DNA from: Euphorbia lathyris
Lineage: Eukaryota; Streptophyta; Magnoliopsida; Malpighiales; Euphorbiaceae
Direction of reading: 5' to 3'
Length of the DNA: 64,000 nt
Assembly (NCBI RefSeq): GCF_963576675.1
Contig: NC_088913.1
Span: 88,039,001 to 88,103,000, forward strand
Below are positions 25,399-37,194 of this stretch, piece after piece. The notes under the pieces were generated by a model, which searched no databases, was not told the origin of the DNA, and saw nothing but the letters and a program-made list of their open reading frames with translations. A program made the position numbers and the translations under genes. Position 1 is the first letter of the stretch; every line of letters begins with the position of its first letter.

Positions 25399-26166
25399 GG
25401 TAACTTACCCATGTTACATGGAGTAAAGTTAAACAATCATCAATGTCCTAAAACCGATGATGATAAATGATGCATAGCTGTAGTCCCGTACACCAGCGCA
25501 ATCGGTTCGATTATGTATGCTATGCTATGCACTAGACCTGACGTAGCGTTCGCGTTATCTGTAACGAGTCGTTACCAAGGGAATCCGGGAGACGAGCATT
25601 GGATTGCCGTCAAGAACATTCTTAAGTACTTGAGAAGAACTAAAGATATGTTCCTAGTGTACGGAGAAGGTGATCTGAAAATAGAAGGATTTTCAGATGC
25701 AAGTCATCTCACAGATGAGAATGATTATAAATCCCAATCAGGATACCTGTTTATCTTGAATGGGGGCGCAGTCAGTTGGAAGAGTTCCAAGCAGGGAAGC
25801 GTAGCTTTCTCTACGACCGAGTCAGAGTATATCGCAGCTGCGGAAGCAGCAAAGGAAGCGGTTTGGATTAGAAAGTTCATTACAGAACTAGGTGTGGTGC
25901 CTGACATTGTCAATCCCATTACACTATATTGTGATAACAATGGAGCCATTGCGCAAGCAAAGGAACCACGGTCTCATAATGCATCCAAGCATTACCTTAA
26001 ACGATACCACATCATTAGAGAGATTGTGGCTAGAGGAGATGTGAGAATAGAAAGAGTACCTACAGAGGACAACGTTGCAGATCCGTTGACAAAGCCTTTA
26101 ACCCAGAGAATACATGATCGTCATTTAACTTCTACTGGGATAAGTTTTAGAAACAATTGGCTTTAG
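25399..26166 (+). pseudogene. Copia-1 RNase H and C terminus
   Basis: After a damaged stretch (25399-25512) with a further frame change, 25513-26166 reads MYAMLCTRPDVAFALS, then the RNase H core GFSDASHLTDE, TTESEYIAAAEA, YCDNNGAIA and EDNVADPLTKPL. It ends 14 bp before the 3' LTR, directly ahead of the polypurine tract. The domain itself looks intact. Confidence 0.9.
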
Positions 26167-26180
26167 TCCAAGTGGGAGTA

Positions 26181-28245
26181 TGTTGGGGTTTAGTGTCCTA
26201 TAGACAATTGTTCTAGGATACAAACTTAATGTAAATGAATTGTTCTTTATATCATTTGTTTAATGAGATATATGTTTTATAACTATATAAAGGCAATCCC
26301 TTTTAAGCACTAAATAAAGTCTAATAAAAGGAAATCCGTAAGTTTATTTAAAGTGATTATAAAGTGTTCATACAAGCATGAAATGAGACAAAACTTTATA
26401 GTAAACTGATAAACTTAAAACCACCCCAAGTCAAGTGATATGTTTGGGATTGACATATCACTGTTGAGACTTGTATGTAACAATGTCTTCTGTCCGACAG
26501 AAAGCTGATCTCACAAGCTTCATATATACAGATATCTGGACAGTTACATAGATCCGATGAAATGTTGTTCATTAGGATTGGGGATCCGATTTGAGATAAC
26601 AGGATGGATAGATTCATCATTGTCACCTGTTCATCTCATTGGTATTAATAGGTATAACTAATCCTCAGACTCAAAGGAATATTAATTGGTATCTGGATTA
26701 CGGAATGTGATGCTTTGACTCTAGTGTAACACGATCCTTAATGGAGATGACTCTGGGGTGTGAACAGTAGATGTTGGGTATCACATGAAGTAATTGCGGA
26801 GTCGTTATATATTGGATTGAGCATTTATCGCTCCCGATAAATGGGAGATACATCCATGGATCGCTTGTGAAAGACTCGACTCTAAATCCTTGCAAGGTGA
26901 TAGCTTAAGAGTAAGAAATACAGATTTCACTTAATCTATCTTTTTGTGTACAAGTAAAACGAACGTCTCGCTATATGTGACTTGACATCACCCATAAGAT
27001 TCAGTTCAAGGATGTAGTTGATAAAGGATCGAATTATACTGTAACTAATACGGAAAGGTTAACGACAGAATCAACCTGTCTTCTTATAGCTCTGGGGGGA
27101 ATGATTACGGACTTGCTAATCACATACTCTGTACATCATTCCATTATGCAAAGATTAAATATAATTCTTTGAAAATTAATTTAATAACGTTGCATACGGC
27201 TAGAAGCAATAAGAACCTAATGGATCACACATAAGACTTGGAACCTAAAAGAGAGATAGATGTTAATTAATTGATAGAAGCCCAATTGAGCCCAATAAGG
27301 CCCATGGACATAAGGGGGTCGAAATTCATGTAGTGATATACATGAATAATTAATTTGATTTTGTTAATCCTAATTAGATTAGGAATATGAATTAAATTAA
27401 TTAAGAGATAATTAAGTTAGGAGTTTTAATTAGATTAATATACTCCTATTATTATCCAATAAGGTTATTATTATTATCCTTAATATATTAGATATACAGT
27501 GAGATAATAATTAGGAATTCTATTCCGAATGGAATTCCTATTCAGTAACCTAATTCTATCTAACTAGGGATTAGATACAAGAGATTATAAATACCCCATC
27601 CCTTGAGATTTTTGAAATCCAAGCAAGCCATACCCTACTTGTGATTTTCGAAATTCACCTAGTCCAAGAGAGAGAAAATTCGACACCCCTAGTTCGAGGA
27701 CGAGATTTCTCTACGGCTTCGTTTGATCAATTGATTTTCATCTATTTCTTTTATCCTTGATCTTGTGTTGATTAGTTAGAGGCAATCTACTTTGGTTGCT
27801 ATTCAACAGTTGATACTAAATTAATCTTCCCGTGTTTTATTTCGTGTTTGGGAACTCGAAGAAGAAAAACAAACAAAAGGGAGAAATTCGTTTTCCTACT
27901 CCTACATCAGGCCAGTTCACGATTTCGCGGATTCCCGGAGATTGAACCGTCGGATCGTCGCGAGTTTTGGACAAGAGCTTCTAGACATATTCTTCCATGT
28001 TTCCACTGAAGGGATTGTCGTTCGGAGGTCTGGAAGGTCTGTTTCGGATAGGGGCAGATTGGTAGACAGTTTCTATCTCTTTTGAAGTTGTGGGCACTTC
28101 GTTTGCAACGGTAGATAGAACTTCTAAAAGGTATTTATTCTTATCCTTATTTATATGAAATAACGGTTAACGGATCTTGTGGTTAAATGGAAATAGGTTA
28201 AAAATTTTATATTTCCGCTGCTATACCTTAGCCTAATTTCCAACA
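26181..28245 (+). mobile_element. Copia-1 3' LTR
   Basis: 2065 bp, TGTTGGGG...CCAACA, TATA box at 27586-27593. It is preceded by the polypurine tract aagtgggagta and followed by the TSD acaac and Gypsy-2 gag. Close similarity to the 5' LTR points to a fairly recent insertion. Confidence 0.95.
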
Positions 28246-28250
28246 ACAAC

Positions 28251-28999
28251 AGCCATGAGCAACGAAGACGCATTGGAACTGAAGATCCAGCGCTTTTTAG
28301 ACAAGAGAGCCCTCGAAGGCGTCATGGGAGGGAGCATCACCTCCAGCAAAACTCCGCTAGTACAAAGAATCATCGAGACAAGGTTCCCACGAGACTGGAA
28401 GGCTCCTCGCCTATCGTAATATTCGGGAACCGAAGACCCAAACGACCACGTGGCATCCTTCATGAGCACTATCGACCTGTATTCAAAGGACGAGGACATC
28501 ATGTGTAAAGTTTTTCCCACCACACTCTCATCCAGTGCCCAAGAGTGGTATCGAGGACTAGCTCCTGAATCAATTGACTCATTCGATCTACTAAAGGACC
28601 TTTTCCTCTCCCGTTTCGCCGCGGCAGAGAAGGTGAGGAAGATCAACTCGGACCTCAACTGGCTCAAGCAGCGAGCAACCGAGCCACTACGCAACTTTCT
28701 TTCCAGGTTCCACCACATGGCCTCTCAGGTCAAAGGCCTCAACCTAGAGGTAGCTCATGATGCCCTGGCAAAAGGAATCTCGTGTGAGCCCCTAAAGCAG
28801 AAGTGCTTCAGAAAGATGCCGCGATCCTTCGAGGAGCTCATGACCATGGCACAGACCTTCATCCGATATGATGACTGCGACCGACCGTCAGGGTACGAGG
28901 AATCAGAAAGGGACAAGGCCAGAGGAGATGCACACAAACAGGAAAAAAGCAGACCAACCGCAGAAGCACGAGACGAGGGCCGGGCGTGCAAGGAGGCCC
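28251..28999 (+). pseudogene. Gypsy-2 gag, capsid part between two insertions
   Basis: Continuation of the gag begun at 18129. Residues around 28254-28416 (RFLDKRALEGVMGG) end in a TAA at about 28417-28419. The same frame then carries the retrotrans_gag domain (FPTTLSSSAQEWYRGL, then DLFLSRFAA, LRNFLSRFHHMA). The reading stops at 28999 where the non-autonomous LTR element enters, and gag resumes after 37194 with the zinc knuckle. Confidence 0.9.
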
Positions 29000-30692
29000 T
29001 GATGCGCCTCACGACGTTCGGTACCGCAAGGCTCACTAAGGGAGAAGTGTACTCCGTCGTTATCAAGTAATAAAATTCTGGAAAAGTACAGGTATCGTCC
29101 ACAGGATTTATTTCTGCAAGTATCAAGCTACTTGGTCTCAGGGGTTATCTAGGCTTTGGGGGTTTTGAGTTTGGTTTTGTTTAAGTTAATCTACTCCTAG
29201 TTGAATTATACTACTCCTAACTAAGTTATTCTAATTCTAGCTAAGTTATTCTACGCCTAATTAAATTACTCTACCCCTAATTAAGTTAAACTACTCCTAG
29301 GTGATCTTTCACTAGTGCAATTACCCGAAGGAGCATGGTATGAACAATAATAATGAAGATAGATTATTAGGTCTATTGATTAAAAACCTAATCTAAGTCA
29401 CTTGTATTCAAGGCGATTAACCCTACTTACCCTCCTGAAGTCTCTAGTGCGTGATTCCCTTGTAAGGCCGAAACTAGGTCTAAGGCTCAGCAATTTGGGC
29501 TTAATCAACTAAGAGGTCGTCAATCTCCTAGGCTCTGACTAGGTCAGATTCAGCTCGCAATATGTGCCTACTAGATTTTGGGGCTTTTGAATAAGTTAAA
29601 CCAATTGAATAAAGCGTAAGACAAAGATTAAACAAATAATCATAGAACAAAATAAGAGCTAAAATATTATTAAAGGCGAAGAACAATGTCACAGGATACA
29701 ATTAGCCTAGGATTCATAGACTGTATCAAAGAGTACAAACAAGGAAAGATAAAAGGAGATACGAAAATCCCTTTCAAGGAACCTGTCTACTCTGCAGCCG
29801 GCTTCCTAAGTCTTAAGGACGGACCTTGAATATTCCTCGGTGAGCGGAGCTTCGAAGGTGCTTTAATGGAGGTTGAAGGAGATGGAGGAGGTGGAGAGGA
29901 ATCTTCAAGGGTGAAGGCTAAGGTAAATTTACAATAATGAAAAGATATCTAATTTATAATGGAAAAGTTCTATTTATAGATGTAGCTCGGGCCCTCTTTC
30001 TGACCCAATTCGTATCCTTTTGCATGTAGGAAGTCGTGGGGCCGATCGTGGAGTCGTGGGGGCGATATTGGTATTTTTGACCAATTCCCGCAGGTCAGCT
30101 CGCCGTGCAGCTGGCCCTTGCAGGCCTGCTCGCCCGAGCAGGCCCCTGGAGGCCTGCTCGGCGAGCTGGCATAGCCAGCTCGGCGAGCTGGCCTACGAAG
30201 GCCAGCTCACCGTGAGTTGGCCGTGCCAGCTCGCCCGAGCAGGCCCCTGAGGGCCTGCTCGGCGAGCTGAGCTGGCCTAAATAGGCCAGTTCGATGAGCG
30301 GTTTTGCCCGGCACGCCTCTGCGCGGTTGCTGGATGTCCCAAGATGTATTTTTCGCCCGAACTTATCCCTGCGCATGCACGAAAACTCCAAATAGCATTA
30401 GTCCCAAGGCTAAATTGACCCGCCAATCGCTCATTTTGAGCAAACGCTCCGTTTGGTGCGACTTTTGGCGGATCAATTAGCTATAAAAGATGGTGGAATT
30501 ATAACATACATGCCATTTTGGCCATATTTGCCTAAATTGATCAGAAAACGAGCCTAAACAACGAAAAGTGAATAAAACATTTCCAATTTCTAACTAACTC
30601 ACACAAAAGCATATAAATGCGAGAATTGCTCGCTTATTCACGAAATAACACTAAAAACCGTACCCAAAGATAGGGGGTTTTGACCCCTATTA
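29000..30692 (-). mobile_element. 3' LTR of the LARD-like element
   Basis: 1693 bp. Minus-strand TATA (TATAAATA, 29971-29978). A GC-rich palindrome cluster occupies about 30090-30300. It ends at 30692 with ...cccctatta, where the partner LTR ends ...cccctatca, so one terminal base has changed. Confidence 0.9.
30090..30300. repeat. GC-rich palindrome cluster in the LARD-like 3' LTR
   Basis: Repeated gctcggcgagctggc and cagctcgcccgagcagg words form several short overlapping hairpins, in sharp contrast to the AT-rich surroundings. The equivalent block in the other LTR (36640-36780) has a different number and order of the same words. ORFs crossing it on both strands are artefacts of the repeat. 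Confidence 0.85.
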
Positions 30693-31379
30693 AACCTCCT
30701 CGCACTTAAAACTTTACTTGTCCTCAAGTAAACTAAAAGAAACTAAACCTGCAATCACAAGAAAGCTAGAAAACCTCCTGGTTTGACTAGGTGCTTGACA
30801 CAAATTCGAGCATTTTTAATTACATGCATTCGAAAATACAAAGTAGAGACACGATATCCAAAAGCCGCATTTCAATTATCACAGGTCATATGTTTAAGAA
30901 AAAGGACACATGTTCAATTAAACGAGCTTAAGGGGATAGCTAAGTAAAACACCTCACCATAGGTAGTTCACTCCATTCACACAATTTTGGTGGCTAAAAT
31001 GTTTACTCTCGGCTTATGTTCTTGCTTAGGATTACGTTGATTTTGCACGTTCATCCGAGTTCCTCTACTATGCCATATGACTCCGATGATATCAAAAATA
31101 GCCTCGAATTGGGGTTGTAATGTGGTTGGAGGGTTAAAGGTACAACAAGGGTTAGGAGTTCTAGCGCTAGAAAAACAAAGTTTAAAATGGCTTTAGCGAA
31201 TTGTGAAGTGATTGAGCTTTTTATTTACATATATTTTTTCTGAGACGTTCTAATTTTAAGAACTGGGAGATAGAGTTCTCATTATTTTGTTCGTCTCTTT
31301 TCTTTTTTTTCTGTTTTTCTTTTTCTCTCTTTTTTTTTTCTTTTTGGATAGTAATGCTCATTCACTTCTTAGCCTTTTG
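30693..31379. other. LARD-like interior, no gene
   Basis: Polypurine tract at the left edge (minus strand gcgaggagg), then AT-rich DNA with poly-pyrimidine runs at about 31290-31345. No ORF supported. Confidence 0.6.
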
Positions 31380-32801
31380 TGTAACATCCATATCTAAAAT
31401 TTCTAATTTTGATTTTTTAAAAATAGATAGTGTTCATTTATTTATATATTTAAGTATATTATTGAGTTTAATTTAATATCTCGTTGTGTAAATTAAAAGT
31501 GTAGGGTACATTTTATAAAAAGTATAAACTAAAAGGATCAAAATTATTATTATTCCAATTTCGAAAATCATATGTATTATATGTATAGTTTGTTAAAATA
31601 ATAAATAAAGAAAATGAATAAATGAATAGGAAGAAAAAAACGTGGCATCAAGGTATTAAAACCACTTGTCAATATTAAAGCATAGGTGACTCATTTAAGT
31701 TTTTGCAAACTTTGTTTCCATTTGATTTTTTTTTTTTGGTAGAAAAGGAAAGGAAAGCAAAGCAAAACAAGCAACTACACCGGGATTAGCCTAGAAAAGC
31801 TAACCCCAATCCTATCCTCTAAAAGAAGAGGAGAAATTTCCATTTGATTTCTAAAAACATGTATATAAAACATCTAATTTATGGTTAAAACGAAAAGAAG
31901 AAAAAGGAGAGAAAAAGGAGTAATTTTTAGTGATCGACGACGGTATTTCGGATCAGTTGTTAATGGACCACACCGATTAATTATTGACGATGATATTTCG
32001 GTAACTGTATTTTAGATCTCAATTATTTTTTTTAAAAAATGTTCTATGTGTGATTTTGAGTAAGTTCGGTTCTAGTACTTTTTAAATTTTAACAGGATTA
32101 TGATAGTAATTTATCAAGCCGATAAATTACTAATAAAAAAATATAAAATTTAGACAGTTGTTCTTTAGATTTACTGAAGTGAAATTGAATTCGGTATTAA
32201 CACTCTTTTACCAGTGTCACGAGTCTAACTGAACCTTCGATCAGAATTAACGATACAAGTTTAGTGTTACAAATTACAATTTCGATGACGAACATAAATG
32301 GTCTAATAGAAACGTTTGGTTTAAACTTTAATTTTATATAATAATTAAATGATGTTAATTGATCGAATTAAAATAAGTTATAAATTAGAAGGACTATTAC
32401 TGATATTTTCCAATTAGATAGGGTATAAAATAGAATACAAAATTGGTAGAAGAATTGGAATATAAAGTTAGTTCAAATAGACTTAAGACAATATAACAAG
32501 TCTAACAGAATATGCAGTCTAAAATAATCATACCGGTTTAGTGTTACACGTAACTATTCCAGTGACAGATAAAAATAAGTCTCAGAAAAGTATTTGGTTT
32601 AAAAATAGTTTTAAAAGTATTTCAGTGATTATGAATACTTTTGGTTTTAATTGTTATTTAAAATATTTGAATACTCTCGATTTGGATTGGAAAATGAATT
32701 TGACTATTTTATACGAATTGTTTTTGGATTGGATTGAGAAAGCTGTTGTGGTTATGTGATTTGGATTGAAGTCCAAATATGATTTTTTTTATGTTGTGAT
32801 A
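31380..32801 (+). mobile_element. Internally deleted LTR related to the solo LTR at 5753
   Basis: Starts tgtaacatccatatctaaaatttct, parallel to the solo LTR start tgtcacgtccgtgtctaaatttct. At 32710-32790 it shares gaattgtttttggattg and ggattgaagtccaaatatga with 6540-6620. It ends gttgtgata and is flanked by ttttg on both sides (31375-31379, 32802-32806), a plausible but T-rich TSD. The last 700 bp or so of the family LTR is missing. Confidence 0.55.
31729..31836 (-). mobile_element. Short retroposon (5'-truncated LINE or SINE)
   Basis: 108 bp beginning with a T-run (poly(A) on the minus strand), flanked by a perfect 14-bp duplication tttccatttgattt (31715-31728 and 31837-31850). Long TSD plus poly(A) indicate target-primed retroposition. 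The family is not recognised. Confidence 0.8.
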
Positions 32802-34069
32802 TTTTGGCTTGCTACTATGATGCCATAAACAAAGATAAAGCGCTTAGAAGAAAACAAAAGCTCAATGTGAGCTTTGCAAAAACTTGGGTTAAGCAACAAA
32901 CCAAGTGATGGTTTGCAAAAATTGGGTCAGAACGAAAGAAAAAATCTACAAACTACAAAAATACAGGCTCAAATGGGCTTCCTAGAGTGGATGAAAAAGA
33001 GAAAATAAGGTAAAGAAAAGGTTAATTCTAATGAGGCTGATTCATCGTTTAACATCTCAAATCATCGCATGTAGGTTCAACTCAGTATTAGGTGCAAAAT
33101 CTGTAATCTTTCCACAAGTCAAAGCATTCACACAAAAATGTAAAGAAAAATAGCTTTTTGATGTTCGCTCTTGAGCTCAAATTCAACTCACAGTTCTTGG
33201 GTTTCAAATTTTTGCTTACTAGTTCTCCCCAAACTCGAGTTTAATATCACATGTCTTCAATTCTTAAGTTATCTACCTAAGTAATGATTTTAGCATTTCT
33301 TCAAAAGTAGGGTCTAAATGCAAACTTTAGCTCATGCTTTTACAGATACAAGGATTGTGTCCTACACCTAAACTAGTTGTCATGCAATCTTAGATTCGGT
33401 TCTCAGCCCTCAAGGACAAATAACGAAGTTTAGATTCGAAGGAGGTTCACGGTTTTAGGTCCTAAACATGCAAAAACATAAATAAAACCCAAAAACGTTA
33501 AACTAAACTAGACACGACGCAACAAAAATTTAAAAATTATACAAATTTTTGTAAGTTTGTCTACCCCTCCTCCTCACACTTAAAATATGCAATAAGTTCT
33601 AACATTGCATCTAAAACCATCAAGCGCATGTGCAAAAAGTTAGGGTGGAGAAGACAACTTACTGATTTTATGGCAATCGCCAAAAACTTGATGATTTGCG
33701 GTGTCAATTTTTTTTATATATATATTTTTTTTCCAGCTCCGTTCGGGTTTTAAAAATCCCGAACTGTTGCTTATCTCGGCCAAGCAGCTCGGCGAGCTGA
33801 CGCAGTGCCCAGCGGGCTGGGCGACAGTGCCCAGCTCGCCCGAGCTGGGAGAGCTGGGCCTCCTGGGGCGAAATTACGCTTTTTTTTTTAATTTTATTTT
33901 ATTTATCTTAAACCCGAACACTAGAAAAAACGTAAAAGAAAACTAACCATTAAACTAAAAGCATAAATGTATAATCTAAATAAATAAACCTGAAAAGTTT
34001 TATTAAAACTTGGGTTGCCTCCCAAGAAGCGCTACGTTATAGTCGGTTAGCTCGACATAGAGTTCCTTC
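32802..34069. other. LARD-like interior, GC-rich palindrome block, no gene
   Basis: Mostly AT-rich. At 33776-33870 a block with cagctcggcgagctg and gcccagctcgcccgagctggg repeats the palindromic words of the LTRs. A short plus-strand ORF across it is not considered coding. Confidence 0.6.
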
Positions 34070-35032
34070 CTAAGTATAAGCTTCTATTCGCGTTAGGAAC
34101 TCGAATTCCTTAACAAATAATCCGTACCTACAAAACGGATTAGGAGCCTCAAATGAGTTAAATAAAAACAAGAGGCCAAATTTAAACAGATTATGAAAAC
34201 GTTTGGTTTGCTCCCTTTTGGATTCTCTTGGTAGGTTGAAGAGAATGAAAACTTCTGAACAAGGAGCAAATCCAAACTTTTCTAACTTTTGAGGAAAAGG
34301 TAGTTGATATACACAAGCTTCGATTTGATCATTTATTTCTATCACATGATTTAGGATTTTAGGTTTTGAACCGGGGTTGCTTACCGCTTCCGGTTCCTCA
34401 CTTACCTTGAGTGATGCATGTGACAGTGGGCTTCGTTCTACCTTTTTTTCGTTCCTCAAGGAGATGGCTTGAGCTGATTCCCTTTGTGGGATTTCTATGT
34501 TTTCCTTTATGCCTGGGAGAGCATCTCGGGATTGCTCTTGCATCTCATGGTTTATTTGAGCCAATTGGTTGCTCAAGTCCTTGCAAACCTCCTCGTTGAT
34601 TGTAAGTCGGGCTGATATTCCTTTCAAAAGGGACAACACCTCATCTCGTGAGCTAGAGGGTTGTGGAGGAACTTGGCTTGCTTGTTCATAAGGGAACATT
34701 CCCAATTCATTTTCCCTGTGCTCATTAACAAACCTATTTGGAGGCCTCAACATGTTAAGGTTCCCGTAGGACAGATTTGAGTGTTGAGGTATCCTCCAAT
34801 CACTACCATAAAAGCTGTAAGAATTGGGGTTAGAATTATACCTTTGGTGATTACCCACAAAACTTACACTTTCATTGGTGTTGAGGCTCAATTTCGCCAT
34901 CAAGATATCCATTTTCTTATTTAACTCGGCCATGGAGGGATTGGGAGCCTCATTCTCCAGGGCATGAATGTATTGTCTTGATGGGATAGTAAACTTTTGA
35001 GCTTGCCACTCGACTCTTTCTTGCCAATTCAT
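34070..35032 (-). CDS. Gag-like ORF of the LARD-like element
   Basis: 320 codons starting MNWQERVEWQAQKFT. No zinc knuckle or catalytic motif. A central Asn/Pro/Tyr/Ser-rich segment (RYNSNPNSYSFYGSDWRIP) and a helical, polar part (LLKGISARLTINEEVCKDLS) resemble the C-terminal half of Athila-type Gag, from memory and with low certainty. The distal part (IEINDQIEACVYQLPFPQKL) is unfamiliar. It is the only sizeable ORF of the element, lies promoter-proximal, and is free of stops. It could package element RNA or be a remnant. Confidence 0.5.
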   Translation of the reverse strand: MNWQERVEWQAQKFTIPSRQYIHALENEAPNPSMAELNKKMDILMAKLSLNTNESVSFVGNHQRYNSNPNSYSFYGSDWRIPQHSNLSYGNLNMLRPPNRFVNEHRENELGMFPYEQASQVPPQPSSSRDEVLSLLKGISARLTINEEVCKDLSNQLAQINHEMQEQSRDALPGIKENIEIPQRESAQAISLRNEKKVERSPLSHASLKVSEEPEAVSNPGSKPKILNHVIEINDQIEACVYQLPFPQKLEKFGFAPCSEVFILFNLPRESKREQTKRFHNLFKFGLLFLFNSFEAPNPFCRYGLFVKEFEFLTRIEAYT

Positions 35033-35039
35033 TGATCAG

Positions 35040-35470
35040 AGAATGCTGAGAAAAAGTGAAGTTCTAGCACAAAAGTTGATAAGTAAAAGTATATAGTTAT
35101 GAACAAATACAAAAGATATGAACAAGTATAGAAGTTATAAAGAATTATATATAAACAAGTTTGGACAAGTATAAAATATTGACAGGTATAGATGATATGA
35201 ACACGTATAAATATAAACACGCGTTTGTATAAGCAAGTATAGATATAAACAAGTTCAAGTATACATATAAGCAAGTATAACTATTAACAAATATAAACAA
35301 GTGTGTATGATATGAACAAAGAATATTCACAAGAGAATCGTATATAAACAAGTATTTGTATAAACGAGTATAGATATAAATGAGTATAATTATAAACAAG
35401 TATGAATGTAAACAACTATAAACAAGTATACATGTATAAACGATATAGACAAAGGATATTCACAAGGAAT
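35040..35470. repeat. Degenerate (acaagtata)-type repeats in the LARD-like leader
   Basis: Some twenty variations on acaagtatagatataaac between the LTR/PBS and the gag-like ORF. Short Tyr/Ile-rich ORFs on the minus strand are by-products. Confidence 0.7.
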
Positions 35471-35536
35471 GCCTAAACTAACAAATCGACCTTTGGTTCG
35501 ATATTGCAGAAGAAATAAATCCCGGCGCCAAAAACT

Positions 35537-37189
35537 TGCTGCGCCTCGCGGCGTTCGGTACCGCAAGGCTCACTAAGGGATAAGTGTACCCCGTCGTTAT
35601 CAAGTAATAAAATTCTGGAAAAGTCCAGGTATCGTCCACAGGATTTGTTTCTACAAGTATCAAGCTACTTGGTCTCAGGTGTTATCTAGGCTTTGGGGGT
35701 TTTGAGTTTGGTTTTGTTTAAGTTAATCTACTCCTAGTTGAATTATACTACTCCTAACTAAGTTATTCTAATTCTAGCTAAGTTATTCTACGCCTAATTA
35801 AATTACTCTACCCCTAATTAAGTTAAACTACTCCTAGGTGATCTTTCACTAGTGCAATTACCCGAAGGAGCATGGTATGAACAATAATAATGAAGATAGA
35901 TTATTAGGTCTATTGATTAAAAACCTAATCTAAGTCACTTGTATTCAAGGAGATTAACCCTACTTACCCTCCTGAAGTCTCTAGTGCGTGATTCCCTTGT
36001 AAGGCCGAAACTAGGTCTAAGGCTCAGCAATTTGGGCTTAATCAACTAAGAGGTCGTCAATCTCCTAGGCTCTGACTAGGTCAGATTCAGCTCGCAATAT
36101 GTGCCTATTAGATTTTGGGGCTTTTGAATGAGTTAAACCAATTGAATAAAGTGTAAGACAAAGATTAAACAAATAATCATAGAACAAAATAAGAGCTAAA
36201 ATATTATTAAAGGCGAAGAACAATGTCACAGGATACAATTAGCCTAGGATTCATAGACTGTATCAAAGAGTACAAACAAGGAAAGATAAAAGGAGATACG
36301 AAAATCCCTTTCAGGGAACCTGTCTACTCTGCAGCCGGCTTCCTAGGTCTTATGGACGGACCTTGAATATTCCTCGGTGAGCGGAGCTTCGAAGGTGCTT
36401 TAATGGAGGTTGAAGGAGATGGAGGAGGTGGAGAGGAATCTTCAAAGGTGAAGGCTAAGGTAAATTTACAATAATGAAAAGATATCTAATTTACAATGGA
36501 AAAGTTCTATTTATAGATGTAGCTCGGGCCCTCTTTCTGACCCAATTCGTATCCTTTTGCAGGTAGGAAGTCGTGGGGCCGATCGTGGAGTCGTGGGGGC
36601 GATATTGGTATTTTTGACCAATTCCCGCAGGTCAGCTCGCCGAGCAGCTCGGCGAGCTGGCCCTTGCAGGCCTGCTCGCCGTGAGCTGGCCGTGCCAGCT
36701 CGCCCGAGCAGGCCCCTGAGGGCCTGCTCGGCGAGCTGGCATAGCCGGCTCGACGAGCTGGCCTAAATAGGCTAATTCGACGAGCGGTTTTGCCCGGCAC
36801 ACCTCTGCGCGGTCGCTGGATGTCCCAAGATGTATTTTTCGCCCGAACTTATCCCTATGCATGCACGAAAACTCCAAATAGCATTAGTCCCAAGGCTAAA
36901 TTGACCCGCCAATCGCTCATTTTGAGCAAACGCTCCGTTTGGTGCGACTTTTGGCGGATCAATTAGCTATAAAAGATGGTGGAATTATAACATACATGCC
37001 ATTTTGGCCATATTTGCCTAAATTGATCAGAAAACGAGCCTAAACAACGAAAAGTGAATAAAACATTTCCAATTTCTAACTAACTCACATAAAAGCATAT
37101 AAATGCGAGAATTGCTCGCTTATTCACGAAATAACACTAAAAACCGTCCTAAAACCGTACCCAAAGATAGGGGTTTTTGACCCCTATCA
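35537..37189 (-). mobile_element. 5' LTR of the LARD-like element
   Basis: 1653 bp reading TGATAGGGGTC... from 37189. Minus-strand TATA box at 36508-36515, palindrome cluster at 36640-36780. The inner end is followed (minus strand) by a 6-base spacer and PBS TGGCGCCG, matching the 3' end of plant tRNA-Asp. Confidence 0.92.
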
Positions 37190-37194
37190 GGCCC

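Larger units (their letters stand above)
18548..28245 (+). mobile_element. Copia-1: complete 9.7-kb Copia element (Angela-like)
   Basis: 9698 bp with LTRs at 18548-20631 and 26181-28245, a PBS at 20633 (tggtatcagagcc), gag-pol at 22252-26166, a polypurine tract (aagtgggagta) just before 26181, and the perfect TSD acaac (18543-18547 and 28246-28250). It is inserted in Gypsy-2 gag. Size, 2-kb LTRs and protease/gag style suggest the Angela branch of Tork (moderate certainty). The coding region has several stops and frameshifts although the LTRs are very similar. Confidence 0.95.
29000..37189 (-). mobile_element. Non-autonomous LTR retrotransposon (LARD-like) in Gypsy-2
   Basis: 8190 bp between perfect TSDs ggccc (28995-28999 and 37190-37194). 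Two similar LTRs (29000-30692, 35537-37189) enclose 4.8 kb. Orientation is minus: an Asp-type PBS (TGGCGCCG) lies inside the right LTR at about 35523-35530, and a purine tract (gcgaggagg) just inside the left LTR. The interior has one gag-like ORF and no protease, RT or integrase, so it depended on a helper. A smaller LTR-like insertion sits at 31380-32801. Confidence 0.92.

Noticed and set aside
28233..28718. 161-codon minus-strand ORF opposite Gypsy-2 gag, and similar shadows at 39830-40424 and 58511-58960
   Set aside because: Reverse-frame shadows of well-supported gag-pol frames.
30020..30391. Ala/Arg/Pro-rich ORFs on both strands, also at 36507-36877
   Set aside because: By-products of GC-rich palindromes in the LARD-like LTRs.
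35029..35399. Tyr/Ile-rich minus-strand ORFs that look like membrane proteins
   Set aside because: They come from degenerate acaagtata repeats in the LARD-like leader.
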